The notes beneath the pieces were generated by a model. It saw nothing but the letters and a program-made list of their open reading frames with translations, was not told where the DNA came from and searched no databases. Shown here one piece after another: positions 1 through 9,131 of a stretch of 39,599 nt of DNA. Source of the stretch: Oscillospiraceae bacterium (GTDB lineage Bacteria; Bacillota; Clostridia; Oscillospirales; Oscillospiraceae); the NCBI GenBank assembly GCA_015068235.1, contig SVKY01000017.1:1-39599 (forward strand), read 5' to 3'. Position numbers and translations under genes: made by a program. Every line of letters starts with the position of its first letter. The first letter of the stretch is position 1.

Positions 1-58
1 TGCGCTTGATAATCTTACACTTTTCGCACATGGGCTTCACGGACGGTCTAACTTTCAT
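1..58 (-). CDS. rpmJ: 50S ribosomal protein L36 (partial, cut by left edge)
   Basis: Only the first 19 codons are inside the window. They read MKVRPSVKPMCEKCKIIKR, the invariant start of bacterial L36, including the first two zinc-ligand cysteines (C11 and C14). L36 binds 23S rRNA in the large subunit. The ATG is at 56-58 and a GGAGG ribosome binding site lies at 68-72, nine bases upstream. It follows infA by 34 nt, the usual order in Firmicutes, and rpsM, rpsK and rpoA would be expected beyond the edge. Confidence 0.93.
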   Translation of the reverse strand, partial: MKVRPSVKPMCEKCKIIKR

Positions 59-92
59 ACTGTTTAACCTCCATATGAGAACATGTCTCTTT

Positions 93-311
93 TTACTTAC
101 TTCTCCATGTGATTCGACCCTGAGTCAAATCGTACGGAGACATCTGAACAGTTACCTTGTCACCGGGCAAGATCTTGATATAGTTCATTCTGAGCTTGCC
201 GGAAATGTGTGCCAAAATGGTGTGTCCACTGCCGATATCGACTTTGAACATTGCATTTGGCAGTGCATCGGTTACGATGCCCTCAAGTTCGATTACGTCG
301 TCTTTTGCCAA
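93..311 (-). CDS. infA: Translation initiation factor IF-1
   Basis: This 72-residue protein has the IF-1 S1/OB fold: [11 protein letters not shown] at the start, then the [18 protein letters not shown] core and a C-terminal [10 protein letters not shown]-1 occupies the ribosomal A site during 30S initiation-complex assembly. The start codon is TTG (309-311), supported by a GGAGGG ribosome binding site at 321-326 with nine bases of spacing; the length then matches the family exactly. The stop of the upstream KOW gene falls in the spacer, so the two are probably translationally coupled. Confidence 0.96.
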   Translation of the reverse strand: MAKDDVIELEGIVTDALPNAMFKVDIGSGHTILAHISGKLRMNYIKILPGDKVTVQMSPYDLTQGRITWRSK

Positions 312-313
312 GT

Positions 314-604
314 TTATGAACCCTCCTTGGTTGAAACGTTGATTTCCTGACGAATTAGCGCCAGTTCCCTTCGTAATTCGCTGTTGAGTACTTGCTCGCC
401 GGAACGGATTTTCGCAGCGAGAATCGAATCTTGCCGAAGGACTTTTCGGACATGGAAGCGTTTTTTGCGCTTCGGCTTGGCAACCTTTCTCTGTTTGCCG
501 TCAGCGAGGAAGACGTACACACCGTCTGTGTCCAGTACAAAGAACACATTTCCTTTATCGCGTCCGGCGAGAGAAATTACAATGTCTGATTTGGAAATTT
601 CCAT
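314..604 (-). CDS. KOW domain RNA-binding protein (L14e-like)
   Basis: A basic protein of about 96 residues with an N-terminal KOW-type motif ([11 protein letters not shown]) followed by a Lys/Arg cluster ([12 protein letters not shown]) and a helical C-terminus. Small KOW proteins related to archaeal L14e are commonly encoded between map and infA in Clostridia, and their exact role is not established; RNA or ribosome binding is inferred from the motif. I chose the ATG at 604, which has GAGGGG at about eight bases; an in-frame TTG six bases upstream would be only about three bases from it. It starts two bases after the map stop. Confidence 0.85.
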   Translation of the reverse strand: MEISKSDIVISLAGRDKGNVFFVLDTDGVYVFLADGKQRKVAKPKRKKRFHVRKVLRQDSILAAKIRSGEQVLNSELRRELALIRQEINVSTKEGS

Positions 605-606
605 TT

Positions 607-1362
607 TCAAAGCCCCTCGGTGACGGTGAGAATTTCCGGCTCGCCGTCTGTAATGAGCACAGTATTTTCGTAGTGGGCAGAGAGCTTACCGTCAGCGGTG
701 ACCGTCGTCCAGCCGTCGCGCAACACACGCACCATATGAGTGCCCATGTTGACCATCGGCTCAACGGCAATGGTCATGCCCTTAATAAGTCTCGGTCCTC
801 TGCCGGGTTTTCCGAAATTCGGTACCTCAGGCTCCTCGTGCAGGTTTGCGCCGACACCGTGACCGATAAAATCACGCACAACGGAAAAACCATTGGCTTC
901 GACGTACTCCTGAACTGCATGCCCGATATCCGACACCCGGTTCCCCTGACGGGCGAATTTTATGCCCTCGAAAAAGCTCTGCTTCGTGACATCAATGAGC
1001 TTTTGTGCCTCGGGAGAGATCTCTCCGCAGGCAAAAGTAGCGGCGCAGTCTCCGTGAAATCCTCCGAAATATGCTCCGACATCGACGGAAACAATGTCTC
1101 CCTCGTTGAGCACCCTGCTGTCCGGTATTCCGTGTATGACGGTTTGATTCACGGAGATACAAGCGCTGGCAGGATAGCCGGAGTAATTCAAGAAGGACGG
1201 TGTTGCACCCTGTGACACGATAAAATCGTGGACAGCTTTGTCAATCTCTTTGGTTGTTACGCCGGGTCTTACCATTTCCCCTGCCAGAGCACGGGCTGCC
1301 GCGGTAATCTTACAGGCTCGGCGCATCATAGAGATCTCACGTTCGTTTTTAATCGGTATCAT
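607..1362 (-). CDS. map: Type I methionine aminopeptidase
   Basis: Removes the initiator methionine from nascent proteins. The 251-residue protein has all five metal ligands of the pita-bread fold: D94 (in SVDVGAYFGG), D105, H168 (in FIGHGVG), E201 (in VEPMV) and E232 (in YENT). The substrate histidine is H77 (VIHGIP). There is no N-terminal SH3-binding zinc extension, so it is the short bacterial type Ia form. The ATG lies two bases after the adk stop and has only a weak ribosome binding site, which suggests coupling to adk. The secY-adk-map-infA order is conserved in Firmicutes. Confidence 0.97.
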   Translation of the reverse strand: MIPIKNEREISMMRRACKITAAARALAGEMVRPGVTTKEIDKAVHDFIVSQGATPSFLNYSGYPASACISVNQTVIHGIPDSRVLNEGDIVSVDVGAYFGGFHGDCAATFACGEISPEAQKLIDVTKQSFFEGIKFARQGNRVSDIGHAVQEYVEANGFSVVRDFIGHGVGANLHEEPEVPNFGKPGRGPRLIKGMTIAVEPMVNMGTHMVRVLRDGWTTVTADGKLSAHYENTVLITDGEPEILTVTEGL

Positions 1363-1364
1363 AT

Positions 1365-1997
1365 TCAGACACCCAACGCCGCCATAATATCACGAGTTGC
1401 ATCTTCGATGGGCTGATTTCCCTCGATAAGCCTCAGCTTGCCGAGCTTTTCATAAAAGCCCTTGAGTGCCTCGGTCTCAGCGTGATAAACCTCCAAACGA
1501 TGACGCACCGTTTCGGGCGTATCATCCTTACGGATCACGAGCTGAGAGCCGCACGCATTGCAGATGCCCTCAGTTTTGGGCGGGTTTGCAACAATGTGAT
1601 AGCTTGCTCCGCAGCTGCCGCAGACACGGCGACCGGTCATACGAGCTTCAATCACATCGTCAGAAATTTCAATAGAGACGACACGATCAATTTCGATGCC
1701 TTGCTCTAACAGGGCTTGTGCCTGGGGGATCGTGCGGGGCATACCGTCTAAGATATAGCCGTTTGCACAATCCGCCTCAGCCAATCGCTCTCTGACGATG
1801 CCGATGATGACATCGTCAGGAACGAGCATACCCTTGTCCATGAAACTTTTGGCCTTCAAACCGGTTTCAGTACCGTTTTTGATTGCTTCCCGAAGGATAT
1901 TACCGGTGGAAATGGTCGGGATGGAAAGGCGCTTGGCAATAATTTCAGCCTGCGTGCCCTTGCCCGCACCGGGCGCTCCTAACAGAATCAGTCTCAT
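1365..1997 (-). CDS. adk: Adenylate kinase (zinc-LID type)
   Basis: Catalyses ATP + AMP to 2 ADP. The 210-residue protein has the P-loop GAPGAGKGT at residues 7-15 and a long LID domain carrying four zinc cysteines (C126, C129, C146, C149), as in Gram-positive adenylate kinases. The AMP-binding segment reads DGMPRT rather than the usual DGFPRT, a mild substitution. The ATG at 1995-1997 has AAGGAGG at 2004-2010; that site overlaps the secY stop. It sits between secY and map in the spc-type operon. Confidence 0.97.
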   Translation of the reverse strand: MRLILLGAPGAGKGTQAEIIAKRLSIPTISTGNILREAIKNGTETGLKAKSFMDKGMLVPDDVIIGIVRERLAEADCANGYILDGMPRTIPQAQALLEQGIEIDRVVSIEISDDVIEARMTGRRVCGSCGASYHIVANPPKTEGICNACGSQLVIRKDDTPETVRHRLEVYHAETEALKGFYEKLGKLRLIEGNQPIEDATRDIMAALGV

Positions 1998-2008
1998 GCT
2001 TGGCCTCC

Positions 2009-3298
2009 TTACTTCTGCAGGAAACCGGAGTAGTTGCGCATCATCATCTGTGCCTCGATCGCAGTGACGGTCTCGAGTGCAACGCTGACGACGATGATGA
2101 TAGAAGTACCGCCGAAGGAGAACGAGGTGTTACCGGTGACAGCACTGATTACAACCGGCAGAACCGCAATGATACCAAGGTAGATCGCACCGAAGAGGGT
2201 GATCTTATGGATGACCTTGCGGATGAAGTCCGAAGTCGGACGGCCGGGACGGAAACCGGGGATAAAGCCACCATTGTTCTTCAGGTTGTTGGCAACCTCA
2301 ACGGGGTTATACTGGATCGTCGCATAGAAGTAGCTGAAGCCAACGATGAGCAACAGATAGAAGATCGTATAGATCACGCTGGTGCTGCTGAACACGTTCT
2401 CATACCACCAGCCGCTGGTGGAACCGGCGAAGGTGGCGATGGTAGCGGGAAGGCTTGCCAAAGACTGTGCGAAGATGATGGGCATAACGCCGGACATATT
2501 CACCTTGATGGGCAGATGGCTGCTCTGACCGCCATAGACCTTACGGCCGACAACGCGCTTAGCATACTGCACGGGAATACGGCGCTCTGCCTGGGAAACG
2601 AAGATAATGAATACGATGATTGCCAGCAGTGCAACGACCAGGACAATGACCCAGTACCACTGTGCCCACAGCATATCGATGAGGGGCTGCACAATGCTGA
2701 ACGGGATACGAGCGACGATGTTTGCAAACAGGATCATGGAGATGCCGTTGCCGATGCCGTGCTCGGTGATCTGCTCACCCAACCACATAACCAGCGAAGA
2801 GCCAGCGGTGAAGGTCAGGATGATGACAACTGCCTGCAGGAAACCGGTATCGGTCAAAAGCAGGTTGTCGTAGCTTTCGTTGTAATTGGAGAGCATGACA
2901 TAATAAGCAAAGCCCATCAGCAAGCCCAAACCAACCGTGGTGTAGCGAGTGATCAGGTTGATCTTCTTCTTGCCTTCCTCGCCGCCTTCCTTGCTCAAAC
3001 GTTCCAAAGCAGGAATAGCGATGGTCAGAAGCTGAACAATGATCGATGCGTTGATATACGGCTGGATCGACAGGGCGAAAATCGTTGCCTGAGAGAATGC
3101 CGAGCCGGACATCATGTTGAACATACCGAATATCGTGTTGCTGAGCTCTGCATCAAACATTGCAGACATGCTCTCAACATTGACAAACGGTACAGGGATC
3201 ACGTTACCAATACGGTAAAGCAGGATGATGAGGAGAGTAAAGAGGATCTTCTTGCGAAGATCAGCAATTCTCCACGCATTACGAAGTGTAGTAAACAA
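2009..3298 (-). CDS. secY: Preprotein translocase subunit SecY
   Basis: The 429-residue polytopic protein is the channel subunit of the Sec translocon in the cytoplasmic membrane. It begins with the amphipathic helix typical of SecY (MFTTLRNAWRIADLRKK), contains about ten hydrophobic segments, the plug-region NMMSGSAFSQATIFALSI and the cytoplasmic C5 loop around PGFRPGRPTSDF. The C-terminus ends MMRNYSGFLQK. The ATG abuts the rplO stop with no spacer, so translation is coupled. Length is normal for Firmicutes. Confidence 0.97.
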   Translation of the reverse strand: MFTTLRNAWRIADLRKKILFTLLIILLYRIGNVIPVPFVNVESMSAMFDAELSNTIFGMFNMMSGSAFSQATIFALSIQPYINASIIVQLLTIAIPALERLSKEGGEEGKKKINLITRYTTVGLGLLMGFAYYVMLSNYNESYDNLLLTDTGFLQAVVIILTFTAGSSLVMWLGEQITEHGIGNGISMILFANIVARIPFSIVQPLIDMLWAQWYWVIVLVVALLAIIVFIIFVSQAERRIPVQYAKRVVGRKVYGGQSSHLPIKVNMSGVMPIIFAQSLASLPATIATFAGSTSGWWYENVFSSTSVIYTIFYLLLIVGFSYFYATIQYNPVEVANNLKNNGGFIPGFRPGRPTSDFIRKVIHKITLFGAIYLGIIAVLPVVISAVTGNTSFSFGGTSIIIVVSVALETVTAIEAQMMMRNYSGFLQK

Positions 3299-3739
3299 TT
3301 ACACCACCTCAGCCTTTCCGCCTGCCTCCTCAATTTTAGCTTTGGCACTGCCGGAGAATGCTGCTGCCTTGATGGTGAGCTTCTTGGTCAGTTCGCCGTT
3401 CGCCAGAACCTTCAGGCCGTACTTGCAATCACGAATGATGCCCTTTTCCTCCAAAAGTGCTGCGTCGACAACAGTGCCGTTCTTGAAAACGTTCAGTTCG
3501 CCGAGATTCACAGCAGTCAGAGGCTTTGCAAAAATATTGTTGAAACCGCGCTTCGGGATGCGGCGTGCCAAAGGCATCTGGCCACCTTCGAAGCCGATAC
3601 GGGTCTTGCCGCCGGAGCGAGCATGCTGGCCCTTGTGTCCACGACCTGCGGTCTTGCCGTTGCCGGTACCGCAGCCACGGCCCTTACGCTTGTTAACGTG
3701 AGTAGAGCCGGCGATGGGAGCAAGTTCATGTAATTCCAT
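3299..3739 (-). CDS. rplO: 50S ribosomal protein L15
   Basis: A 146-residue late-assembly protein of the large subunit. The N-terminus [20 protein letters not shown] and the glycine/basic loop [19 protein letters not shown] are diagnostic for L15. The reading frame stays open upstream to about 3913, but the conserved start is the ATG at 3737-3739, which follows a CTCC-complement ribosome binding site and lies 13 nt after the rpmD stop. Confidence 0.97.
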   Translation of the reverse strand: MELHELAPIAGSTHVNKRKGRGCGTGNGKTAGRGHKGQHARSGGKTRIGFEGGQMPLARRIPKRGFNNIFAKPLTAVNLGELNVFKNGTVVDAALLEEKGIIRDCKYGLKVLANGELTKKLTIKAAAFSGSAKAKIEEAGGKAEVV

Positions 3740-3752
3740 TCTTGTCTCCTCC

Positions 3753-3935
3753 TTACTTAACTTCGGTGACTTCGAGCAGATAGCCGATCTTGGCGATCTT
3801 GCCACGAGTCTGTGCATTGTCGGGCTGAATGGTCTCCTGGCCGATTCTACGCAGGCCGAGAGATTCTGCCGTTGCAATGTGCTTCTGGATACGACCGTTG
3901 ATGCTCTTAACAAGCTTGATCTTTAACTGTGCCAT
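3753..3935 (-). CDS. rpmD: 50S ribosomal protein L30
   Basis: A 60-residue L30 protein: LKIKLVKS at the start, the conserved [10 protein letters not shown] segment in the middle and [10 protein letters not shown] at the end. It binds 23S rRNA domain II. It lies between rpsE (14 nt upstream) and rplO (13 nt downstream), its standard place in the spc operon, and has a GGAGGAT ribosome binding site. Length is typical. Confidence 0.96.
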   Translation of the reverse strand: MAQLKIKLVKSINGRIQKHIATAESLGLRRIGQETIQPDNAQTRGKIAKIGYLLEVTEVK

Positions 3936-3949
3936 TGTTCGTATCCTCC

Positions 3950-4462
3950 TTATCCAATGATTTCTTCAACGCTCTTGCCGCGGATGCGTGCGATCTCTTC
4001 CGGTCCACGCAGGCTCAGCAGGCCCTGCATCGTTGCCTTAACAACGTTCTGAGGGTTGTTCGAGCGCAAGCACTTGGTACGAATGTTGCTGATGCCGACT
4101 GCTTCCATAACTGCACGGACAGCGCCGCCGGCGATAACGCCGGTACCGACGGATGCCGGCTTCATGAGAACAGTACCTGCACCATAGATGCCGATGACCT
4201 CATGGGGGATCGTGGTGCCGGAAAGAGTGACCTTATGCAGGTTCTTCTTTGCGTTTGCGATGCCCTTGAGGATCGCTTCGGAAACTTCCGCAGCCTTACC
4301 GAGGCCGTAGCCAACGGTGCCATTGCCGTCGCCGACAACAACGAGTGCGGAGAACTTCATAACGCGGCCGCCCTTAACCGTCTTAGAAACACGGTTCAGG
4401 TATACGACGCGTTCGATCATTTCGGGAGCATTATCCTTCTCAGGAGCTCTGTTATAAGCCAT
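3950..4462 (-). CDS. rpsE: 30S ribosomal protein S5
   Basis: A 170-residue protein with the N-terminal double-stranded RNA-binding domain ([27 protein letters not shown]) and the C-terminal alpha/beta domain ([32 protein letters not shown]). S5 shapes the mRNA entry channel and decoding fidelity. The spectinomycin loop region (VSKTVKGGR) is intact. It is spaced 16 nt from rplR and 14 nt from rpmD. Confidence 0.97.
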   Translation of the reverse strand: MAYNRAPEKDNAPEMIERVVYLNRVSKTVKGGRVMKFSALVVVGDGNGTVGYGLGKAAEVSEAILKGIANAKKNLHKVTLSGTTIPHEVIGIYGAGTVLMKPASVGTGVIAGGAVRAVMEAVGISNIRTKCLRSNNPQNVVKATMQGLLSLRGPEEIARIRGKSVEEIIG

Positions 4463-4478
4463 TTTCCAGTTCCTCCTC

Positions 4479-4838
4479 TTAGAAATTCAATCCGCCTTCG
4501 CGGGCGCCGTCAGCCAAAGCAGCGATACGGCCATGATAAACATAACCGCCACGGTCGAATACGACCTGATCGATGCCCTTAGCCTTTGCACGCTCTGCGA
4601 CGAGCTTCCCAACCTTCTTGGCTGCCTCGGCATTGCCCTTAGCACCCTCAAAGGACTTCTCTACGGTAGAAGCGGAAACCAGAGTGACTCCGTTAACATC
4701 ATCAATGATCTGAGCATAGATGTTTGCATTGCTTCTGAACACATTCAGGCGGGGTCTGCACGGTGTGCCGGAGATCTTTCCGCGAACACGAACATGGCGA
4801 TGCAGGCGCATTGCCTTCTTATCGGTCTTCTTAATCAT
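4479..4838 (-). CDS. rplR: 50S ribosomal protein L18
   Basis: A 119-residue L18, which binds 5S rRNA and anchors it to the large subunit. Diagnostic segments are the basic N-terminus ([15 protein letters not shown]), [18 protein letters not shown] and the C-terminal [26 protein letters not shown]. It lies between rplF and rpsE with 16-nt spacers on both sides. Confidence 0.97.
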   Translation of the reverse strand: MIKKTDKKAMRLHRHVRVRGKISGTPCRPRLNVFRSNANIYAQIIDDVNGVTLVSASTVEKSFEGAKGNAEAAKKVGKLVAERAKAKGIDQVVFDRGGYVYHGRIAALADGAREGGLNF

Positions 4839-4854
4839 TTACGCACACCTCCTA

Positions 4855-5400
4855 TTATTTCTTACCGCCGGCCTTGCCTTCTTTACGGCGAATGACCTCG
4901 GTAGAGTACTTGATACCCTTGCCCTTGTAGGGTTCAGGCGGTCTCTTGGAACGAACATTAGCTGCGAACTGACCAACCTTCTGCTTGTCAGTGCCGCTGA
5001 TAATGATCCTGTTGGGAGAAGGAACCTCGACAGTAACACCATCGGTCTCTTCCATGTTGACAGGATGAGAATAGCCGATGTTGAGGACGAGCTTGTTGCC
5101 TTCCTTGCTTGCACGATAGCCAACACCGTTGACTTCGAGCTCCTTGCTGAAGCCCTTGTCTACGCCGACAACCATGTTGTTCAGCAGGGTACGGGTCAAG
5201 CCGTGCAGGCTCTTGTTCTCGTGAGATTCATCAGGACGGGAGACGGTGATGATTGCGCCTTCCTGCTTGATGATCATTGCATGATGGAATGTGCTGGTCA
5301 GTGTACCCTTGGGGCCCTTGACGGTAACTACGTTGCCGTCTGCGATAGTCACATCGACGCCTGCGGGAACAGTGATCGCCATTTTACCGATTCTGGACAT
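4855..5400 (-). CDS. rplF: 50S ribosomal protein L6
   Basis: A 181-residue L6 with two related alpha/beta repeats. It starts [15 protein letters not shown] and carries the C-terminal [15 protein letters not shown] signature, which contacts the sarcin-ricin region of 23S rRNA. It is 12 nt after rpsH. Length matches the family. Confidence 0.97.
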   Translation of the reverse strand: MSRIGKMAITVPAGVDVTIADGNVVTVKGPKGTLTSTFHHAMIIKQEGAIITVSRPDESHENKSLHGLTRTLLNNMVVGVDKGFSKELEVNGVGYRASKEGNKLVLNIGYSHPVNMEETDGVTVEVPSPNRIIISGTDKQKVGQFAANVRSKRPPEPYKGKGIKYSTEVIRRKEGKAGGKK

Positions 5401-5412
5401 ACTGTTACCTCC

Positions 5413-5811
5413 TTACCAGACGAACGCAAGGACTTCGCCGCCGACGTGTGCTGCACGAGCAGCCTTATCGGTCATGACGCCCTTGGAAGTGGAAATGATA
5501 GCAATACCAAGGCCACGCAGAACCTTCGGCAGCTCCTCTGCGCCGGCGTAAACACGCAGACCGGGCTTGGAGACACGGCGAAGACCGGTGATAACCTTTT
5601 CCTTATTGCCAAGATACTTCAGGTTGATGTGGATCATACCCTGTTTGCCATCCTCTTCGACGGTGTAGGACTTGATGTAGCCTTCGTCGAGCAGGATCTT
5701 TGCGATGTCCTTCTTCAAGTTGGAAGCAGGGACATCAACGGTGTCGTGCTTTGCAGAATTTGCATTGCGGATTCGCGTCAGCATATCTGCTACGGGATCG
5801 GTGATTTGCAT
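5413..5811 (-). CDS. rpsH: 30S ribosomal protein S8
   Basis: A 132-residue primary rRNA-binding protein of the 30S platform. Signatures are [18 protein letters not shown] at the start and the C-terminal [18 protein letters not shown]. The ribosome binding site AAGGAGG (5821-5827) is nine bases from the ATG. The gene is preceded by an unusually long 150-nt spacer with three hairpins. In E. coli S8 is the translational repressor of the spc operon, so that spacer is a candidate control element. Confidence 0.97.
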   Translation of the reverse strand: MQITDPVADMLTRIRNANSAKHDTVDVPASNLKKDIAKILLDEGYIKSYTVEEDGKQGMIHINLKYLGNKEKVITGLRRVSKPGLRVYAGAEELPKVLRGLGIAIISTSKGVMTDKAARAAHVGGEVLAFVW

Positions 5812-5835
5812 GTGATGTTACCTCCTTTAGAAGTT

Positions 5836-5953
5836 ACGGGCTGTACCCGTTAAGACGCCAGAGTATCAGAGGAATGTGAGCCGTCATATCGGCTCCATGT
5901 TCCCCTGACTTCTGATGCCTGTTTTACATTTGAATCACACAGTGATTTGTGTG
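5836..5953 (-). promoter_or_regulatory. Structured rpsZ-rpsH spacer, candidate cis-regulatory RNA
   Basis: The 150-nt gap is about ten times longer than its neighbours. In mRNA sense it holds three successive hairpins: CACACA/TGTGTG (5936-5953); a long interrupted stem at 5859-5914 with GAGCCG/CGGCTC closing a six-base loop, then an internal loop, TCAGGGGAA/TTCCTCTGA and CAGA/TCTG; and ACGGG/CCCGT (5836-5850), which ends nine bases before the rpsH ribosome binding site. No U tract follows any of them, so they do not look like terminators. An S8-responsive or RNA-processing role is inference. Confidence 0.5.
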
Positions 5954-5961
5954 TAAGTTAA

Positions 5962-6147
5962 TTACCAGCTTGCCTTCTTAACGCCGGGGATCTCGCCCTT
6001 ATAAGCGAGCTCACGGAAGCAGATACGGCATACGCCGTAGTCACGCAGGTAAGCATGGGGTCTACCGCAGATCTTGCAGCGGTTGTAGCGGCGGGTGGAG
6101 AACTTGTTTCCGGCCTGCTGCTTGAGAATCATAGCTTTTCTTGCCAT
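5962..6147 (-). CDS. rpsZ: 30S ribosomal protein S14, zinc-binding type Z
   Basis: A 61-residue short S14 with the zinc motif C24-x2-C27-x12-C40-x2-C43. This C+ form is the main S14 of most Firmicutes and replaces the longer zinc-free S14. The frame extends upstream, but [11 protein letters not shown] at 6147 is the conserved start and has a GGAGG-like site. It follows rplE by 17 nt. Confidence 0.96.
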   Translation of the reverse strand: MARKAMILKQQAGNKFSTRRYNRCKICGRPHAYLRDYGVCRICFRELAYKGEIPGVKKASW

Positions 6148-6164
6148 TTCGTTATCCTCCCAAA

Positions 6165-6704
6165 TTAAGCGTGGAACGGTGCGCCCACGAGGGTCAGCAG
6201 TTCCTTGGCTTCTTCGTCGGTATTCGCAGTGGTGCAGATGCAAATGTCCATACCACGGATCTTATCGACCTTATCGTACTCGATTTCGGGGAAGATCAGC
6301 TGTTCCTTCAGACCCATTGCATAGTTGCCACGGCCGTCGAAGGAGTTGGGGTTGATGCCGCGGAAGTCGCGGACACGGGGCAGTGCTACGTTGAAGAGAC
6401 GGTCGATGAACTCCCACATCTTCTCGCCGCGCAGGGTGACCTTCACGCCAACGGTCTCACCCTCACGAACCTTGAAGTTCGCAACGGACTTACGAGCCTT
6501 GGTGGTGATGGGCTTCTGGCCGGTGATGGTAGCGATGTCCTTGCAGATTGCTTCGATTTCCTTCGCATTGTTCTTGCTCTCGCCGCAACCGACGTTGACA
6601 ATGACCTTTGCGATCTGGGGAATCTGCATAACGCTCTTGTACTGGAACTTCTTCATCAGAGCAGGAGCGATTTCTTCATTGTACTTAACTTTCAGTCTTG
6701 CCAT
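6165..6704 (-). CDS. rplE: 50S ribosomal protein L5
   Basis: A 179-residue L5, a 5S rRNA-binding protein at the central protuberance. Signatures are [17 protein letters not shown] at the start, IVNVGCGES, and the C-terminal [20 protein letters not shown]. The conserved start is the ATG at 6702-6704 (MARLKVKY) with a GGAGGA site upstream; the longer open frame to 6749 is not needed. It lies 17 nt from both rplX and rpsZ. Confidence 0.97.
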   Translation of the reverse strand: MARLKVKYNEEIAPALMKKFQYKSVMQIPQIAKVIVNVGCGESKNNAKEIEAICKDIATITGQKPITTKARKSVANFKVREGETVGVKVTLRGEKMWEFIDRLFNVALPRVRDFRGINPNSFDGRGNYAMGLKEQLIFPEIEYDKVDKIRGMDICICTTANTDEEAKELLTLVGAPFHA

Positions 6705-6721
6705 TGATACGTTCCTCCTCC

Positions 6722-7027
6722 TTAGATTTCCTTGCCGCACTTCTTGCAAACACGGGTCTTCTTGTCGCCGTCAATCTTAAAGCCGACGCGGACACCCTTC
6801 TTGCAGGAAGAGCAGTAGAGCTGAATTTTATCAACGCGGATCGGAATCTCACGCTTGATGATGCCAGATACTTCGTTCTGCTTACGAGCCTTGACATGGC
6901 AGGTAGCTACGTTGACGCCTTCAACAATGGCTTTGTTTTCCTTCGGCATGGCAGCGATGACCTTGCCGATCTTGCCCTTGGACTTGCCGGACAGGACAAT
7001 AACAGTATCGTTCTTCTTAATGTTCAT
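6722..7027 (-). CDS. rplX: 50S ribosomal protein L24 (with zinc-ribbon tail)
   Basis: A 101-residue L24 with the KOW motif ([18 protein letters not shown]) that initiates 50S assembly. The C-terminal part carries two cysteine pairs, C72/C75 and C94/C97, a zinc-ribbon-like form of L24 in which the pairs are retained. It is 15 nt after rplN. Length is typical. Confidence 0.97.
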   Translation of the reverse strand: MNIKKNDTVIVLSGKSKGKIGKVIAAMPKENKAIVEGVNVATCHVKARKQNEVSGIIKREIPIRVDKIQLYCSSCKKGVRVGFKIDGDKKTRVCKKCGKEI

Positions 7028-7042
7028 TCCATTGTCCCCCTA

Positions 7043-7411
7043 TTAAATGACTTCCGGAGCGAGGGAGAGGATCTTCATGTATTCCTTATCACGAAGCTCT
7101 CTTGCGACCGGCCCAAAGATACGGGTACCACGAGGATTTCTGTCTTCCTTGATCAGAACAGCAGCATTCTCGTCGAAACGGACATAGGTGCCATCTGCAC
7201 GGCGGACACCCTTAGCGGTACGAACGATGACAGCACGGACGACTTCGCCCTTCTTCACCGTACCGCCGGGAGCTGCCTTACGGACGGAAGCGACGATGAC
7301 GTCGCCGATGTTGCCGAACTTACGCTTGGAGCCGCCAAGAACACGAATGCACTTGATCTCCTTAGCGCCGGTGTTGTCGGCAACCTTCAGAAATGTTTCC
7401 TGTTGAATCAT
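7043..7411 (-). CDS. rplN: 50S ribosomal protein L14
   Basis: A 122-residue L14, highly conserved ([19 protein letters not shown], then [15 protein letters not shown] and the C-terminal [25 protein letters not shown]). It forms part of the subunit bridge near L19 and is the docking site of the RsfS silencing factor. It sits 15 nt from both rpsQ and rplX. Confidence 0.98.
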   Translation of the reverse strand: MIQQETFLKVADNTGAKEIKCIRVLGGSKRKFGNIGDVIVASVRKAAPGGTVKKGEVVRAVIVRTAKGVRRADGTYVRFDENAAVLIKEDRNPRGTRIFGPVARELRDKEYMKILSLAPEVI

Positions 7412-7426
7412 GTGTTGTCGACCTCC

Positions 7427-7690
7427 TTATTCAGCCTTCTTGATGATTTCTACGAGGCGCCATCTCTTGTCCTTAGACAGGGGGCGGCACTCCATAACCT
7501 TAACGGTATCGCCGATGCCACACTCATTGTTCTCGTCGTGTGCCTTCAGCTTGTAGGTTCTCTTAATGATCTTCTTATACAGCTTGTGCTGCACGCTATC
7601 CTCAACAGCAACCACGATGGTCTTGTCCATCTTATCGGAAACAACCTGACCAACTCTGGTTTTGCGGAAAGCTCTGGTATTTTCACTCAT
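7427..7690 (-). CDS. rpsQ: 30S ribosomal protein S17
   Basis: An 87-residue S17 with an OB fold that binds 16S rRNA helices 7 and 11. Diagnostic segments are the [14 protein letters not shown] strand, [18 protein letters not shown] and the final [15 protein letters not shown]. It lies 14 nt downstream of rpmC. Confidence 0.97.
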   Translation of the reverse strand: MSENTRAFRKTRVGQVVSDKMDKTIVVAVEDSVQHKLYKKIIKRTYKLKAHDENNECGIGDTVKVMECRPLSKDKRWRLVEIIKKAE

Positions 7691-7704
7691 TTTCCGTTAC
7701 CTCC

Positions 7705-7899
7705 TCAGATTGCGGTCTCTTTTTCACGAATGATGGTCTTGATGCGGGCAATATCCTTCTTCACAGCAGCGATCTTGATGGGGTTATCGAGCTGATTGGT
7801 TGCATGCTGCATGCGCAGGAAAAACAGGTCCTTCTTCAGTTCGGCGACCTTTGCGTTCAGGTCAGCTACGGACATAGCTCTCAGTTCTTTTACCTTCAT
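7705..7899 (-). CDS. rpmC: 50S ribosomal protein L29
   Basis: A 64-residue two-helix protein near the peptide exit tunnel. The central KDLFFLRMQHATNQLDNP and the C-terminal IARIKTIIREKE match L29. Two adjacent ATGs exist (7900-7902 and 7897-7899). I prefer the second because family members begin MKxxEIR and the GGTGGTGA site is better spaced from it. The first overlaps the rplP stop as TAATG, so translation is coupled in either case. Confidence 0.95.
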   Translation of the reverse strand: MKVKELRAMSVADLNAKVAELKKDLFFLRMQHATNQLDNPIKIAAVKKDIARIKTIIREKETAI

Positions 7900-7901
7900 C
7901 A

Positions 7902-8336
7902 TTATTCACCACCATTCTCAGATACTGCTTCTTCACGGGCAATGATCTTGGTCTTGATCGGCAGCTTGTGCTGAGCAAGGCGGAGAGCCTCACGTGCGTC
8001 CTCTTCGGAAACGCCACCGATTTCGAACATGACCTTCTGTGCCTTCACGACAGCTACCCAGTACTCAGGAGCGCCCTTACCGGAGCCCATACGGACGCCG
8101 AGAGCCTTCTTGGAAACAGGCTTGTCGGGGAAGATCTTAATCCAGACCTGACCGCTACGCTTGGTGTAACGGGTCATTGCGATACGAGCCGCCTCGATCT
8201 GGTTGCCGGTGATCCAGCCGGGTTCTACGGCCTGGATGCCGAACTGGCCATAAGCCACCTTATTGCCGCGAGATGCTGCGCCCTTCATACGGCCGCGCTG
8301 TACTCGACGGAACTTTGTTCTCTTAGGCATTAACAT
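7902..8336 (-). CDS. rplP: 50S ribosomal protein L16
   Basis: A 144-residue L16 that organises the A-site region of the 50S subunit. It starts [19 protein letters not shown] and contains [15 protein letters not shown]. Two ATGs are possible, 8336 and 8330. The first gives nine bases from AAGGAGG (8346-8352) and matches the MLxPKR start of B. subtilis L16, so it is preferred; it overlaps the rpsC stop by one base (TAATG). Confidence 0.97.
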   Translation of the reverse strand: MLMPKRTKFRRVQRGRMKGAASRGNKVAYGQFGIQAVEPGWITGNQIEAARIAMTRYTKRSGQVWIKIFPDKPVSKKALGVRMGSGKGAPEYWVAVVKAQKVMFEIGGVSEEDAREALRLAQHKLPIKTKIIAREEAVSENGGE

Positions 8337-9121
8337 TAGCGGTTGCCTCCTTCCCTACGATCGTCACGACGACGCTCGCCATTGAAAGGTCTGCCGGAGC
8401 CACGACGGTCGCCACCACGACGGTCGTCACGACGACGGTCATTGTTGCGGCGCTCACGACGGGGAGCTTCCGGAGCCGACTGACGCAGAGTGGAATTCAG
8501 GACTTCGCCCTTGTAGATCCAAACCTTGCAGCCGATCTTGCCATAAGTGGTATTTGCTTCAGCAAAGCCGTACTCGATGTCAGCACGCAGAGTCTGCAGA
8601 GGAATGGTGCCCTCGTGATAAGACTCGCTGCGAGCGATCTCGGCGCCGCCCAAACGGCCACCGCAGGAGCACTTGATGCCCTTAGCGCCCAAACGGGTAG
8701 CTCTTTGCATCGCCTGCTTCATTGCACGACGGAAGGAAATACGCTTTTCAAGCTGTGCAGCAATGTTCTCAGCAACGAGCTGTGCATTGAGGTCCGGGCT
8801 GCGGATCTCGATGATGTTCAGGCTAACGGACTTGCCGAGCTTCTTCTCGATCTCCTGACGGAGCTTTTCAATCTCCTGACCGCCCTTGCCGATAACGACA
8901 CCGGGACGGGAGCAGTGCAGATTGATCTTAACACGGGCATTGCTACGCTCGATCTCGATCTTAGCGATGCCTGCACTATACAGTCTTGTCTTGAGGTCCT
9001 TGCGGATGTTGTAGTCTTCAACGATCAGGTCACCGACCTTGTCGTTACGAGCGTACCAGCGGGAATCCCAATCCTTGATAACGCCAACACGCAGACCATG
9101 AGGATTAACTTTCTGTCCCAT
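8336..9121 (-). CDS. rpsC: 30S ribosomal protein S3 with extended Arg/Asp/Gly tail
   Basis: A 261-residue S3 with the N-terminal KH domain ([17 protein letters not shown]) and the C-terminal domain ([26 protein letters not shown]). S3 forms the mRNA entry pore and has helicase activity. The canonical protein ends near residue 220; here it continues for about 40 residues of RR, DD and RG/GG clusters (positions about 8339-8465), a disordered charged tail whose role is unknown. It overlaps rplP by one base. Confidence 0.97.
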   Translation of the reverse strand: MGQKVNPHGLRVGVIKDWDSRWYARNDKVGDLIVEDYNIRKDLKTRLYSAGIAKIEIERSNARVKINLHCSRPGVVIGKGGQEIEKLRQEIEKKLGKSVSLNIIEIRSPDLNAQLVAENIAAQLEKRISFRRAMKQAMQRATRLGAKGIKCSCGGRLGGAEIARSESYHEGTIPLQTLRADIEYGFAEANTTYGKIGCKVWIYKGEVLNSTLRQSAPEAPRRERRNNDRRRDDRRGGDRRGSGRPFNGERRRDDRREGGNR

Positions 9122-9131
9122 AGTAACCTCC

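Noticed and set aside
2000..3733. 577-codon plus-strand frame opposite secY and rplO
   Set aside because: It is antisense to well-conserved genes, has no family resemblance, no ribosome binding site, and a His/Asp/Gln-rich composition produced by reverse-reading biased ribosomal codons.
4720..7795. Long plus-strand frames (377 and 365 codons) opposite ribosomal genes
   Set aside because: They are shadows of rplF, rpsH, rplX, rplN and rpsQ coding sequence with no independent signals.
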